The notes under the pieces: model-generated
What the model was told of the DNA's origin: nothing
What the model saw: only the letters and a program-made list of their open reading frames with translations
The model's database searches: none
Translations under genes and position numbers: made by a program
Shown: piece after piece, positions 1-11,200 of the stretch
Layout: the number at the start of each line of letters is the position of its first letter
How positions within the stretch are numbered: position 1 is the first letter of the stretch
NCBI GenBank assembly: GCA_014529385.2
Contig: CM043968.1
Span: forward strand, 21,567,484-21,631,483
DNA length: 64,000 nt
DNA from: Adiantum capillus-veneris
Taxonomy: Eukaryota > Streptophyta > Polypodiopsida > Polypodiales > Pteridaceae
Direction of reading: 5' to 3'

Positions 1-2157
1 AAACCCAATGGAAGTGGTCTATACCAAAAGGTCCATGGGTTCTGAGTCATGCAGAAGTGCAACAAGTGAAGAAGACTATATCTTCATTCAAGACTCCCAC
101 AGGGTGCATGTGATGTTTGAAGATGGCTTTAACGAGAGATGACAATCTTAGTGGTCTTAACACTAGGTTTGTGTTTGAGCCACTTAAGTGGCTTGAGCCA
201 CAATAATGGCTTAGCAACTCATTTTATAAAATTGGCCCTAGGATTGTCTATTTTTCAAGAAACCATGATTATAGGATACCATTGAGATCTAATGACATAA
301 GAGGAAAATTCTAGTATACCATTTATCCCAAAAAAGTGTAAAATTAAAAATTATGATTTTCTAAAAATAGTAAGAAGCCACAAAACTGGCTTTTAAATTT
401 AACAGCATATACATGTTTGAGGCCTAAAACAAGTCGGCCGTTTTTTTCTAAAAATACTCTATGTATAGATTCTCATTGTATACACATACATGTATTTTTC
501 AAAAAAGTTTCAATGTGCTTTGAAGGTTTTTAAGGGGTCTACATGGGATATCAAAGTTTTTGAGTGATTTTTGTTCGATTGTACCTAAAAGATCGCTATT
601 AAAAAATAATAATTTCACATGAATTTTCATTTTTTTTCAACTCCCCACATGCCTTGAGAACAAATCCATGAAAGGGTTTGATGAGGTTTTTTGTGTCCCA
701 TGAGAACGCAAATTTACAAAAAAGTTGCTTATAGCCACAAAAGTGGCTCATGCTCACACAACCCTAGTGTTAAGTCCCACGATTGGCACAAATTTTTACA
801 GTTTATCTTACCCATCCATAAAGGGTTGTTTGATAGATGACATTAGAAGAACAATCTACAGAATTAGTGAGTTGGTACGCTGGATCAGTTCAAAAGAGAT
901 AAGAGAAGAAAACATTGATGTAGTACGCTTAAATGCAATTGCAACAGTGTGCATGGTGGAGAAGTACTTTCCAACAAACATTCTTACCATCCAAATGCAT
1001 GTACTTGTGCATGTGGTCAATGAAGTTGTAGTTGCTGGAGTGGTCCATAGCAGGTGGACGTTTTTCTTGAAAAGATTTATGAAGACTTTAAAGGGGTTTG
1101 TTCGTCAAAGGGCTCACCTCGAGGGTAGCATGGATGAAGGATGGCTTGTACAAGAGTCTCTTGTCCTCATCAGTGAATTTTTGGTCTCAATTGATCCATA
1201 GATGCCCCGAATGTGGACTGTTGAGGTCAACGTCAAGGTGACATGGGAGGAGCCGCAGGGACAAGGCATCGTTAGGAAGATGGACATAACAATGCAAGAA
1301 AAGGTTATGAGATTTTTCCTTCTCAACTCAGACATCATGCAAAAGTGGCTAGAGAGGTACGAAGGGGAAAAGAAACAACGTTTGACAGATCGCCTTCAAG
1401 TCAAGCGCAATTGTGCAACTAGAAACCTTCCTTTTCTTGACCATCTTTAGAAATTGCCTGATTTTCCAAGTGGGTGGTGATTAGATGCGACACTTTCAGA
1501 AGCAAAGAGGAGTGGAGTGTCTGAAGAGGAAGAGGAGATGTCAAGCGGTTGCGATTGGCATGTACATTTCACAACTTCCTTTTTGAGATCCACATGAAAG
1601 TTAGTTTGCTTGAATAACTTTTAGTCTGTTTCAATTTTGTGGCTACAGTATCACAAATATGGAGCTTTGTGGCCGCATGGGAAGCACTTCAGAGTGCAAA
1701 GGATCGAGGAACAAAGGGTCACTTTTGACAGTGGTGTTAGGGAAAGCTTCGTCCAGAAAGTAGGAGTAGTGCCAGGGATGAGAATACAGAGACTGGCCAG
1801 CTTGAATACTTTGGCTACATCCAAGACATATTGAAGATTAGTTTTAGAAAGTTTGATATGTTTATCTTTGATGTCAAGTGGTTCAAACTTATTACCAGTG
1901 GCCCTAATGAAACTATGCGCAAAGACAAGAGTGGATTGATTCAAGTGAAGTCTAGGCGGGTGTGGACAGATGTGTGGGATACATTTGTACTTCCACAACA
2001 TTGTGAACAAGTTGTGTTCATACACGATCCACTATGGACAGAAAGTGAGAATGATCTGTCTAAATCCTGCTCGCTCTATGTCATTCAAGTTGCTCCACGT
2101 AGCAAGCAAGTGTGTGAAGGATTGGATGTTGAGCTTGAAGAGGTGATTCATGAATAA
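1..2157 (+). pseudogene. TNP2-like CACTA transposase, C-terminal part, broken
   Basis: The motif GLKSHDWH at about 147-156 plus 774-788 is the hallmark of plant TNP2 transposases; it is split by the 157-773 insertion. From about 835 a DUF4218-like region follows (FPTNILTIQMHVLVH, then RFMKTLKGFVRQRAHLEGS at about 1069-1125). A DUF4216-like region lies at 1810-2060 (MFIFDVKWF, VWTDVWDTFVLPQHCEQV, HDPLW). Domain order matches the family. Lesions seen directly: a frame change near 830-840 between KGL and IDDIRRT, an in-frame TAG at 1199-1201, and frame changes between 1450 and 1830, some of which may be introns. The product would be inactive as read. The N-terminal catalytic part lies upstream of the window. 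Confidence 0.85.
157..773. mobile_element. Short TTAA-flanked element (copy A) with inverted ends, inserted in the CACTA transposase
   Basis: TTAA occurs at 157-160 and again at 770-773. The body (161-769, 609 bp) starts CACTAGGTTTGTG and ends CACACAACCCTAGTG, an imperfect inverted repeat continuing into a GAGCCACTTAAGTGGC-like palindromic stretch at both ends. Removing the body and one TTAA rejoins the transposase reading frame exactly at GGTCTTAAGTCCCAC, giving the conserved S-G-L-K-S-H, so TTAA is a true 4-bp target duplication. It has no coding capacity. A TTAA target is known for piggyBac elements, but the CACTAGG ends are not the usual piggyBac ends. It is related by its ends to copies at 37320 and 52440. 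Confidence 0.8.
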
Positions 2158-2524
2158 AGCGCAGGACCGACTCCAACTTTAAGTTTAATTTAGAGATGAG
2201 GTGTCAAATAGTGAAGTTGATGCGAAGAATGATAAAGAAGTAGAGTTTGATGACGAAGATGCAGAAGTACAGATTGAGATAGACATCTTTGGTGCATCAG
2301 ATCTCATAGAGGATGAGAGATTAACTAATGACTTTTGCTAAGAAACCTTTTTTAAAGCTCTTTTTATTAGTCTACAATACACTTTAGATTTTGGTCATTT
2401 ATGTAGCAGTTACGTTGATTTGTTTCATTTGTGTAGCAGTTTTGTTGATTTGTTATTTGTATTGATTAAGCATTTCTTATTTAAACTAACATATTTTGTG
2501 GGTGTTGTTTGTGTATGATTAGCC

Positions 2525-3644
2525 ATGGCTGATGACAATGAGCCATACTCTCCTAGTTTTAGTTTTCCAGTCACTCCGGCCGTCATGTCACCCGAGCAAA
2601 TGGGTTCGTTTTTGTCTCAGTTCACACTAGAGCAGATCGCGATGGTACAGTACCTTTGTGGTGCAGGTACCTCTAGACCTACTACGGCCAACCCTAGGCC
2701 CGGGACTAGTGTGGTCCCTACACCGAGCGTCCCAACACCTCAGTCTAGTGTGCCCCCTACGCCTAGGACTCATGTGCCCTCTCCACCGACGGGTGGTTCA
2801 TCCTCGAGACGACGTAGCCATAATTCTGGAGGCGGTGGTTGCTGTGGTAGCGGTTCTAGCGATGCATCCACACCACCAAGAGAGCGTCCACCACTCTCTT
2901 CAGTAGATAGTTCACCGATGGGCACACTACGTACACCTTGGGGATCACACGAGCATGATCCTAGCAACGTGTACAGGAGTAGGGATGGGGCTGTTGTGGC
3001 AGATAGGGTCGAAAAGGAAATGCGACAGAGGATTCGACAGCTCTATACGATTCATTTTGGTCACTCTGTGATGGAGATTTGGGAAAATATCGATCTTGAG
3101 AGAAAGAATTACATCATCGATGCCATTCAGAGAGAGTACAGGCCGACAGAGGGGTACGATCAGGTCTCAAACGCCTGGATTTTGAGCGTGGTGGGGTCCA
3201 CAATGTCACACCATCGGTCGGAGGCTAGAGACAGGTTCAATGATGACAGTCCCAAGCTGGCATGGTTGGACGCAAAGGAGTGGACGAGAATTTTACGAGA
3301 GACACAAGACAATCCCAATAGATTTCAACAGCAGAAAGATGCAGCCAGAGCACGTTTGGAGCCTGCTGGAGCGTCACATCTTGGGAGTGGAGGCTACGAT
3401 ACACTTCGACATGAGTTTGTAAGTATTATACGTATGCTTTAAATTATTGATAATATATATGTTATTTGAAGATTTATCTAATGATTAAACCATAATTTTG
3501 TAGGAAGTTGCCGTGAAGCGCCTTCCGACATGCCAAGAGGAGAAGTATGGGTACAAGCATGGACTTGTGGCCCTTTTGACCCAGCTGAGGAGGGAGAGGA
3601 CGTCGATTGGGAGGCATTACCATGAGGGTCTTCTCACTCAGTGA
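2525..3644 (+). CDS. CACTA second protein (Transposase_24 / TNPA-like), two exons
   Basis: Exon 1 is 2525-3418 and exon 2 is 3504-3644, stop TGA. The intron (3419-3503) starts GTAAGT and ends TTTTGTAG, and the frame is kept across it (...RHEF then EVAVKRLP...). The protein is about 344 residues. Residues 1-150 are low complexity: Pro/Ser/Thr-rich (repeated VPTP-type words), then Arg/Ser and Gly/Cys runs. The second half has a basic helical segment (RIRQLYTIHFGHSVMEIW, then IIDAIQREYRP and WILSVVG), resembling the plant Transposase_24 region found in CACTA second genes. The family is thought to bind subterminal repeats of the element and assist transposition. It lies 367 bp downstream of the transposase and shows no lesion, unlike that gene. 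The start is the first ATG of the open frame, in a good context (gccATGg). Confidence 0.7.
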
Positions 3645-3664
3645 TTGTTTGCATACGTACAACT

Positions 3665-3915
3665 TTGTAGTACTTATGTTTATGGTTTATGGTTTATGGT
3701 TATGTTTATGGTATGGCATAGATGTTATGGTAAAGGTTTGACAGTCAACTTAAGATTATGGTTTTGCTATGGTTATGGTTATGGTTGTGCAAGGTTATGG
3801 TTATGGTTTTGGTTCAGGTGATGGTTACGGTTATGGTTTTGCTATGATGATATAGAAATCGTGTGATGGTTATGGTTATGGTTATGGTAATGGCAAACAT
3901 GTTATGTTTATGGTT
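3665..3915 (+). repeat. Imperfect TTATGG hexamer repeat in the CACTA 3' region
   Basis: The words TTATGG, TTATGGTTATGG and GGTTTTGCTATGG recur many times across about 250 bp, with interruptions. It sits between the second CACTA gene and the terminus, where CACTA elements usually carry subterminal repeats. It is not the plant telomere repeat (TTTAGGG). Confidence 0.75.
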
Positions 3916-4041
3916 TTACAGTTTTCGACTCATGTTTTAATTATGTTAATAAGTTATGTTATTCTTAAAATTTTGCTAATTGTCATACACTCGCTCTTTA
4001 GCGTCAGCTTGTAGGTGGAGTGTGGTTGCTTGCACTCTTCC

Positions 4042-4112
4042 TTTGGGCAGAGAGGGTTGTTTTCTTTTGCTGCAGTACATGCATCATTAGTTCCCAACCC
4101 TCTCTGCCCAAA
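4042..4112. repeat. Perfect 18-bp inverted repeat with 35-nt loop
   Basis: TTTGGGCAGAGAGGGTTG (4042-4059) and its exact reverse complement (4095-4112) can form a hairpin. It lies in the CACTA subterminal zone, just outside the CCGAC-rich stretch. It may be a transcription-ending or element-specific structure, or the trace of a small inserted element. Confidence 0.85.
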
Positions 4113-4139
4113 AAAAATTTGCAGGTTTTGGTCGTCGGT

Positions 4140-4390
4140 ACAGGTGACGATATCACCGTCAGTAGGGCCAACGGAATGAGCGTCGAAATTTAATATACTA
4201 ATACCGGTGCTTATTATGTTGAGTATTCCGATGCCTATTCAAAGGCCTATTCCGACGCCCGCTATACCGATGGTCATATGGACACACGATACCGACGTCT
4301 CTTTCGAGGCTTATTTTAGCACTTTTTAGTTTAAAAATTAGCGCTATTTCATTGGTACCTGCGCCGACTTCTGTGCGATGTGTTGTAGTG
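4140..4390. repeat. CACTA 3' subterminal repeats and terminal inverted repeat
   Basis: CCGACG, CCGATG and CCTATTCCGA-like words recur in both orientations from 4150 to 4375, followed by the terminal TTGTAGTG. Such clustered short repeats are the usual binding sites of the CACTA-encoded accessory protein. The inner side of the terminus reads CACTACAACACATCGC on the minus strand. Confidence 0.7.
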
Positions 4391-4414
4391 TTAGTATCTT
4401 TGGGCTCCATCGAT

Positions 4415-5060
4415 AGACAGTACCCCTAGGTTGGTACAACTTAAAAATTGGCGTCCTTTCTTTTTTGGCCTCTTCGATTGGTTTTGCAAGTTGTCACAAC
4501 TTCTTTTGCATCTTTCAACGGGGCTCTCTAACCTATTTATCCGGAGTCTATCCTTTCGGTCATGCCACGTCATAACTTTGTGACACAACCCCCTCTTGAA
4601 AGAAATGTAATAACCCTTGATTACACTTGCAAAACCAACATAAGCCAACAACCAATTCAATACACTGACTCTAAGTACGGATGCGCTAGACAACACATAT
4701 CCAGTACTTGCACAAATAGTCACTGGACATTCACATGACATTCACATCTCTATCCCCATCCAGATCTTTGATGAGAATTATGATCGTTGTAATGTATTTA
4801 GCAATCACATCAAAATCTCACCGATCTCTAGCAGCTGTTGGGATTGACTAAATCTTGTTACCAACATATCCACATCACCCCTCCTGTGAACAAGACCAAA
4901 AAATCTGAAGTCATTTTGTCTTTCAATGATGTACTCAAACATCACACACATGAGAGAGCACATATATCAAAATCATTTGAGGAATTCCCATTTCAACGAA
5001 CTTATTTTCTTAGATTCATACAATAGAATACTGTGTAATAGACTTAGACACTCCAAGGAG
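4415..5060. repeat. Direct repeat, copy 1 of 2
   Basis: This stretch aligns along most of its length with 5525-6190 (shared blocks include AAGTTGTCACAACYTCTTTTGCATC, CAAAACCAACATAAGCCAACAACCA and CATATCCACATCACCCCTC), with perhaps 15-20% difference plus small gaps. The copies are in the same orientation about 1.1 kb apart. There is no convincing coding frame. Being next to a minus-strand gypsy remnant, they may be parts of its LTRs or a tandem duplication inside one LTR. Confidence 0.7.
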
Positions 5061-5524
5061 AAATTCTACCACAACATACGTGAGAAAACTGAAAGAGTTG
5101 AGTAAACAGAGAGAGAGAGAGACAACACGGCACAACAAAGTTCCATGCTCTGAGAGATTGGCCCCAAAGATTGGCACCCCTTTCGGTGTTCATTTATTAT
5201 TAATCCTTCACAAAGTACAATGTATGAGGGTCCTTGTCTCAGCAATGCTCCCAAGTTTATTTGCCTGAGGTTGAGGCTTTGGCACTTTATTTATAGGCTC
5301 TGGGCCTTCCAAAAGTAGTGTGTTTGAAAAGCTTCAAGTCTAAAAGCATCTAATATCCAAAAAGCTAGAGCTAGGTTGCCAATGCAATTTGCAAAAATCT
5401 ATGTAGGTGCCACGTCAGCAATGCAAATTGTGGAGATCCGTATGGCAGCCACATCAATTGTGTAATTCACAAAAGTTTGTACAATTAGTAGATGATCAAT
5501 CTTTTATGTTGATTTTTATCCTTT

Positions 5525-6190
5525 GTCCCTTTGGGTCCCATCGAATAGTTCCCCATAAGTTGGTCCAACTTATAAAAATTATTGTCCTTTCATTTTTGAC
5601 CTCTCAGATTGGTTCTGCAAGTTGTCACAACCTCTTTTGCATCTTTGAGTGGGGCTCTGTCCTCTTTTTGTCCGGAGTCTGCTGCCCTTTAGGTCATGCC
5701 ATGTTATCACTTTGTGGCATACCCCCCCATCTTGCAATGTAATTGCCCTCGATTACGCCTGCAAAACCAACATAAGCCAACAACCAGTTTAGTAGACATC
5801 AACTCTACGTATTGACGCACTAGACAACACATCCACCAGTACTTGCACAAAGATGACAGTCACTGAACTTTCACATGACATTCATATCACTATCCCTGTC
5901 AAGATGTTTGATGAGAATGATGATCATCATAATGTATTTAGCAATCACATCCACATCGCAACAATCTCTAACAGATGTCAGATTGACTAAATCTTGTTAC
6001 TATCATATCCACATCACCCCTCAGGTGAATCAAACCAAAATGTTGTTGTCATTTGTCTTTCAATCATGTACTCAAACATCATACACATGGAAGATAACAT
6101 ATATCAAAATCATTTAAGGACTACCCATTTCAAAGTACTTCTTTTCTTAAAGTCATACAATAGTGTATTGTCAGCCCGTCAGTGCTGCTG
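5525..6190. repeat. Direct repeat, copy 2 of 2
   Basis: Partner of 4415-5060. It lies immediately to the left of the chromodomain end of the gypsy remnant, where the 3' LTR of a minus-strand element would be. The 5061-5524 spacer is non-coding and holds a short GA run (5108-5124) and the word TATTTATA at 5288-5295. I could not define TG...CA boundaries with target duplications, so LTR status stays unproven. Confidence 0.65.
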
Positions 6191-6297
6191 AAATTTGAAG
6201 AGAAATCAATGACTTTAATCCATATTGGTATTCTGTGACAAAGGAGCGGAGTAACTTTGTCCTTGTGCAGTCCACACTGCACTTGAACCTGTGACCT

Positions 6298-7991
6298 TCA
6301 ACTAAGAAGGTTGTTAGATTCAACCCCCTGATCATAGGTAACTCTTGGAATGGTCAAAGGTATACCAAAAGCCTCAAGATAAAGCTCTAAAATTTGAGGA
6401 GTATCTGCTAGGTCCTCCTCCTCCATCCATTTTGTATCCACCCATTTTGTATTCAATGATGGATAGCTCTTGAACTTTACTAGATACCGACGTATCAACT
6501 TACCCTTCCTCGTGATCCAGTATCTGTTCTCCAATGAGAATCTTCTCTGTCTCTTCCACTTCAGATTGCTCCTTAGGCTCCCTGTGCATTGACACCTCAC
6601 ATTTGAACAATTTCAACAGACTCACATGAAATGCATTATGAATCTTCCAAGTATTTGGTAACTTTAGTTTGAAGGATACATACATTTATCTTTTCCTAAT
6701 TCTGGAAAGGTATCTCATACTAAACTTTGGGAAAAGTCACTTCTTCTCCTTTCCTTTTGTAGGCGCCCTGTAGGTGTGCCTTCTCAAACCGTAGAAGCAC
6801 CCGACTATCTTCCTTCAACTGCAAGTCAAGTTGGTGCTTGTTCGCCACCTTCTTGTGCCTTGCTTGAGACTTCTCAAGAGCCTTGCACACCTTTGCAAAA
6901 GAAGTCTGTAGATCCTCAACATGCTAATCTTCTTAAAAAATATTATCCTTTGTTTTTCGAATAGGTGGAACCTTCTTAGCACCCTCAATGATCTCAAATG
7001 ATGCCTTTCCCATAGACATATGCACTGTGTTGTTGTAGGCAAACTTCACCACGGGAAAAAACTTCTTCCACTGAGCTTTCTAATCAGAGAAGTAATACTT
7101 CAACAAGTTGAGAACTACTAAATTTTAAATCTTGGATTGGCCATCAATATGTGGGAGGACGAGAATTGTAACCGTGTACCAATACTCTCTTAGATTGCCC
7201 TCCAAAACAAGCTAGTAAAATGACAATCACTATTTGAAACTATAGACTAGGGCATGGCATGAAGTCCAAATATATGTGAGACAAACAGTTTAGCCAAATG
7301 ATCTACCTTATCTATCTTCTTGACTAGAATGAAGTGAGCCTGCTTGCTAAATCTAGAGATGACTGTTCAAATGCCATCTTGCCCACTCCGTGTCTTGGGA
7401 AGATAAAAATTAAAATCCATTGCTATACTTTTCTAAGGTCGGCTAGCTATAGGTAAAGGTCGCAAAAGATCTGGTGCCTTATGCATGTTGAACTTGACCT
7501 TTTGGCATATCAAACAATTGTGTACAAACTCATTCACATCATTATCGAACCTCAGCCAGTAGAAAAACTGTTCCACACCTTTCAAGGTGGTCTCTATGAC
7601 ACGGTGGCCCAAAAAAGGTGGACAGTGGCATTCTTTAAAAACATTATTGCTCTATGCTTGTGTAACACATAACAACTTCTTCCGCATCAAATATCTTTCC
7701 TTGGGTGAATAGCCTGTAATAACTTCCCCACTCTTTAACCGGTCAAAGATGTCTGCAAAATCTAGATATGTGGCGTACTAATGTACCATAGCCTTGAAGC
7801 TATGATGGATTGCCAAAATAGCCAAAACCAAAGGCTTACAAGACAGTGCATCCGCCACCACATTCTTCCATCCTTGAACATGCACAATTTCAAAGTAGAA
7901 TTGTGACAAAATGTTCGCCCACCGCATTTTGTCCAAAAACAGTTTTTGGGGTAAGAAATAGCATAAACTCTGATGATCAGTGAACACTCTA
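6298..7991 (-). pseudogene. Ty3/gypsy chromovirus pol remnant: RNase H, integrase, chromodomain
   Basis: Read on the minus strand: RNase H end at about 7990-7850 (FTDHQSLCYF, then ENVVADALS-like GWKNVVADALSCK); integrase core and end at about 7560-6960 (KFFPVVKFAYNNTVHMSMGKA, FEIIEG); then the post-integrase LPNTWKIHNAFHVSLLKLF at 6663-6607; then a chromodomain at 6560-6390 (ENRYWITRKGKLIRRYLVKFKSYP). The order is that of chromoviruses. The reading frame is broken many times, so it is dead. The left end lies near 6298. On the right it is cut by the copia LTR at 7992, and the upstream part (gag, protease, reverse transcriptase) is not found on the far side of the copia element. Confidence 0.85.
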
Positions 7992-8218
7992 TGTTGGAAT
8001 TAGGGGTGCAAAGAAGTGCACACAACTAGGAGAAGATGAAGGAAGATCAAGGCACACAATAGAGAGTGTTTTACGTAGTGTTCAATGGAAAGATAGATAG
8101 CCCTAGAGTGATGGGCGTATATACAATGCACGGGGGAAAAAACCTCCTAAAGAGGGAAAAAATGCCCCGGCGGTCCTATTGTGTTCACACACATCACTAC
8201 GACATGTATATGGTAACA
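7992..8218 (-). repeat. Ty1/copia 3' LTR (element on minus strand)
   Basis: On the minus strand the segment runs from TGTTACCATATAC (8218) to AATTCCAACA (7992), with TG...CA ends. It is preceded by a purine tract CCAGGGGGGA (8230-8221) typical of a polypurine tract, and lies just after the end of the copia RNase H region. Length is about 227 bp. No second copy is found at the other end of the element, so boundaries rest on the TG/CA ends and the purine tract alone. Confidence 0.65.
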
Positions 8219-11200
8219 AATCCCCCCTGGAGTGATGCGGTGAATGAGAGCTAGCCATGAGTAAAGGGAAGTGCCATGCCCTGAGGATATGATAAGTCCT
8301 ACAAAGGGGAGTGAGCCAAAATCCTTGTGGAAAGCTTCGAGCTTCTCACGAGACAATGCCTTTGTGAAAAGATCTGCAAGGTTGTCCTGTGTTGGCACAT
8401 AAGCCAAGCTAATCTCTCCTGTTGAGAGCCTCTCCCTAACATAGTGGTAAAGCACCTCAATGTGATTTGTGCGAGCATGAAAAATTGGGTTCCTTGCAAC
8501 TGCCAATGCGCTCTAACTGTCAGTGTAGATAGTGTTGGCGTTGTCCTGTCCACACCCAAACCAGCCCCCGTAAGGTGTCTGAGCCATACACACTCAACCG
8601 TAGCTGTGAAGACTGCCCTATACTCAGGCTCACAACTCGAAGTGGCCACAGTAGGTTGCTTCTTGCTCAACCATGATATACATGAACTGCCAAGCATGAA
8701 ACAAAAACCACTTGTGGACACTCGTGTGTCAAAACAGCCAGCCCAATTTGAGTCTGAAAAAGCATGTAAGTCTGGCGGCAATGATCCCCCCTTGGGATAA
8801 AAAAGACAAGATGTAAAGTGCCACTAAGGTAGCGGAAAATCCTCTTGACATCTTTCCAATGCTTAGACCCTGGGCTATGCATAAATCTGCTGACCTGTGA
8901 GACTACAAACTGAATATCCGGCCTTGTGTTGCATACATAAATGAGGTAGCCAATAGCAGTTTGATAAAGAGTGACATCAGCAGGATCGCCAGCATCATGT
9001 AGACTCAACTTCAAACCTATTTCCATGGGAGTGGCAATAGGTTTGCAATCCTCAAGTCCAAACTTACATAGCAATGTCTCTATGTAACTTTTTTGACACA
9101 AGGCAATACCACCATCACACTGATTAAACTGTATACCCAAGTAATGATGCAACAGCCCCAAATATTTCATCTTGAAAGTAGCATTCAAATCAGCCTCAAA
9201 TTCAGCAATATGTCTCTCATTTGGTCTAGTGAATAGCAAATCATCGACATAAAGAACCACAATTAGAAGTACATCACCCCCACGCTTTACATACAATGTG
9301 CTTTCTGTTGGACTGTTACGAACGCGTCGTTTGACCAAATGAGTGTTAGATTTCTCATACCAAGCACGAGGAGATTGCTTCAACCCATACAAAGCCTTCT
9401 TACATCTGCACACTTTGTCCTCTTGTCCTTTTATGACAAAACCGTGAGGCTGTGTTACATAAAAATCCTCAAATATGTCACCATTCAAGAAAGCAATAAC
9501 AATATCTGATTGATGTACATCCCAACCAAAATGAGCTGCACAGTAGTCATACGACAAGTGGGAGCAAAATTCTCTTCATAATCTAGCCTTTTTGTTGTGC
9601 ATAACCCTTTGCAACAAGTCGATCCTTATGGCGATCGATCTCACCATCCAGCTTGCATTTCAACTTGTAAGCCCACTTCGTACCAATGGCCTTTTTGCCA
9701 AGAGGGAAATCACATAAAGTCCATGTGTCATTTTCTATAAGTGTATCATATTCTGATTGCATGGCAACCGTCCAATTTTCTGAATTCTGTGCTTCATCAA
9801 AAGACAGAGGCTCCTCAACATCATGTAAGCTTGACACAGGCAAAGCATAACAATGTGATGCATAAGATGCATGGCGAGAGCCTGAACGAGTACGACTAGA
9901 CAAAGGTGCATCCAATTAACTATCACGCAAAGTGTGCACCAGCCATTTTGGAAATACCTCTAGCGTGCTCATTTTCAGCCCTTTCCTCATCAAGTACATC
10001 ATGTACATCTGCATCAGTAATAGGCTGATCTATAACATTTTTAGAAACCCCCATAGGCTGTACATTTGCGTCATTGGAACTTACATTCGTATTTCCACCA
10101 CTAAAAAGTGGCAACAAAGTGTCATAAATGTCCTATGAGCTTACATTATTGTCTCTAGAACATGACAGCAAGGGCTGAACAGAATCTTCCATAAACACTA
10201 CATCCCATGAAACCAAAATACATTTTGTTTGCAAAAGATACAACTTGTAACCTTTGCTTTCAGCATTATAACCAACAAAAATACATTTGACAGCCTTATC
10301 ATCCAATTTTCTGTGCTATGTTTGTGGCACCAAAGCATATGCCAAACAGCCAAAAACATGCATGTGCTCAATAGAAGGCTTTCTATCATGCCATGCTTCA
10401 TATGGAGTAATAGACTACAAAGCTTTTGTAGGACACCTGTTTAGTACATAAGTGGCACACATGATGGCCTCAAGCCTAAAAGAATGCGGCAAAGCATGAC
10501 TTTTGACCATACATTGTGTCATTTCCGTAAGTGACCTGTTTTTCCTCTCAGCAACACCATTTTGCTGAGGTGTATAAGGCACTGGACATTGGTGTTTTAT
10601 CCCACGACTAGCCAAAAATGCATTGAATTCATGAGACATATACTCCCCCCCTCGATTGGAACGGAGGGTGCCCATAGTACATTTCGAGACATTTTTAGCC
10701 ATAGCCAGAAATTGTTTGAAGCACATAAAAACTTCTAACTTTGCTTTAAGCGGAAATACCCATGCGTGCCTGGAGTAATCATCAACGAAAGTCACAAAGT
10801 AATGGTAATTGCCCAAGGACGGAGTTTGCATGGGCCCACAAACATCACTATGCACAAGCTGCAACCTGCATGTGGCCCGAACTGAACCATCCTTTGGAAA
10901 CATAGAACGCTGCATCTTACCCAAAATACAACCTTCACAAACATGTTTGATAGGTGCTTCAAGAGGCGGCAAAGCAACAACCATATCAGATTTTTGCAAA
11001 CATAGCAAACTGGCAAAATTCAAATGACCAAAACGAGCATGCCAAAGTTTTGCATTTGAAATAGCCCTTGAATCTGCAACTGCAATTGCAAAATTTTGTC
11101 CACACTTGTCATACAAAGTGAGCTTATACAACCCACGGCACAAAAGGCCCGATGGAACAATTTCATCACCAAAATTGAGATCATGAACTGTACATCTGTC

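Larger units (their letters stand above)
1..4390 (+). mobile_element. CACTA (En/Spm) DNA transposon, 3' part; 5' end lies outside the window
   Basis: The stretch contains, in order, the C-terminal part of a TNP2-like transposase, a second gene with a Transposase_24-like region, a subterminal region rich in short CCGAC-type repeats, and a terminus reading TTGTAGTG at 4383-4390. That terminus is the reverse complement of the CACTACAA start typical of CACTA elements. The next three bases (TTA, 4391-4393) would be the 3-bp target duplication, but the matching 5' end is not in the window, so this cannot be verified. The gene order is the usual one for plant CACTA elements. The element is old: its transposase is broken and a small TTAA element has landed in it. 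Confidence 0.85.

Noticed and set aside
3665-3915. Interstitial telomere repeat
   Set aside because: The unit is TTATGG, not TTTAGGG, and it is irregular.
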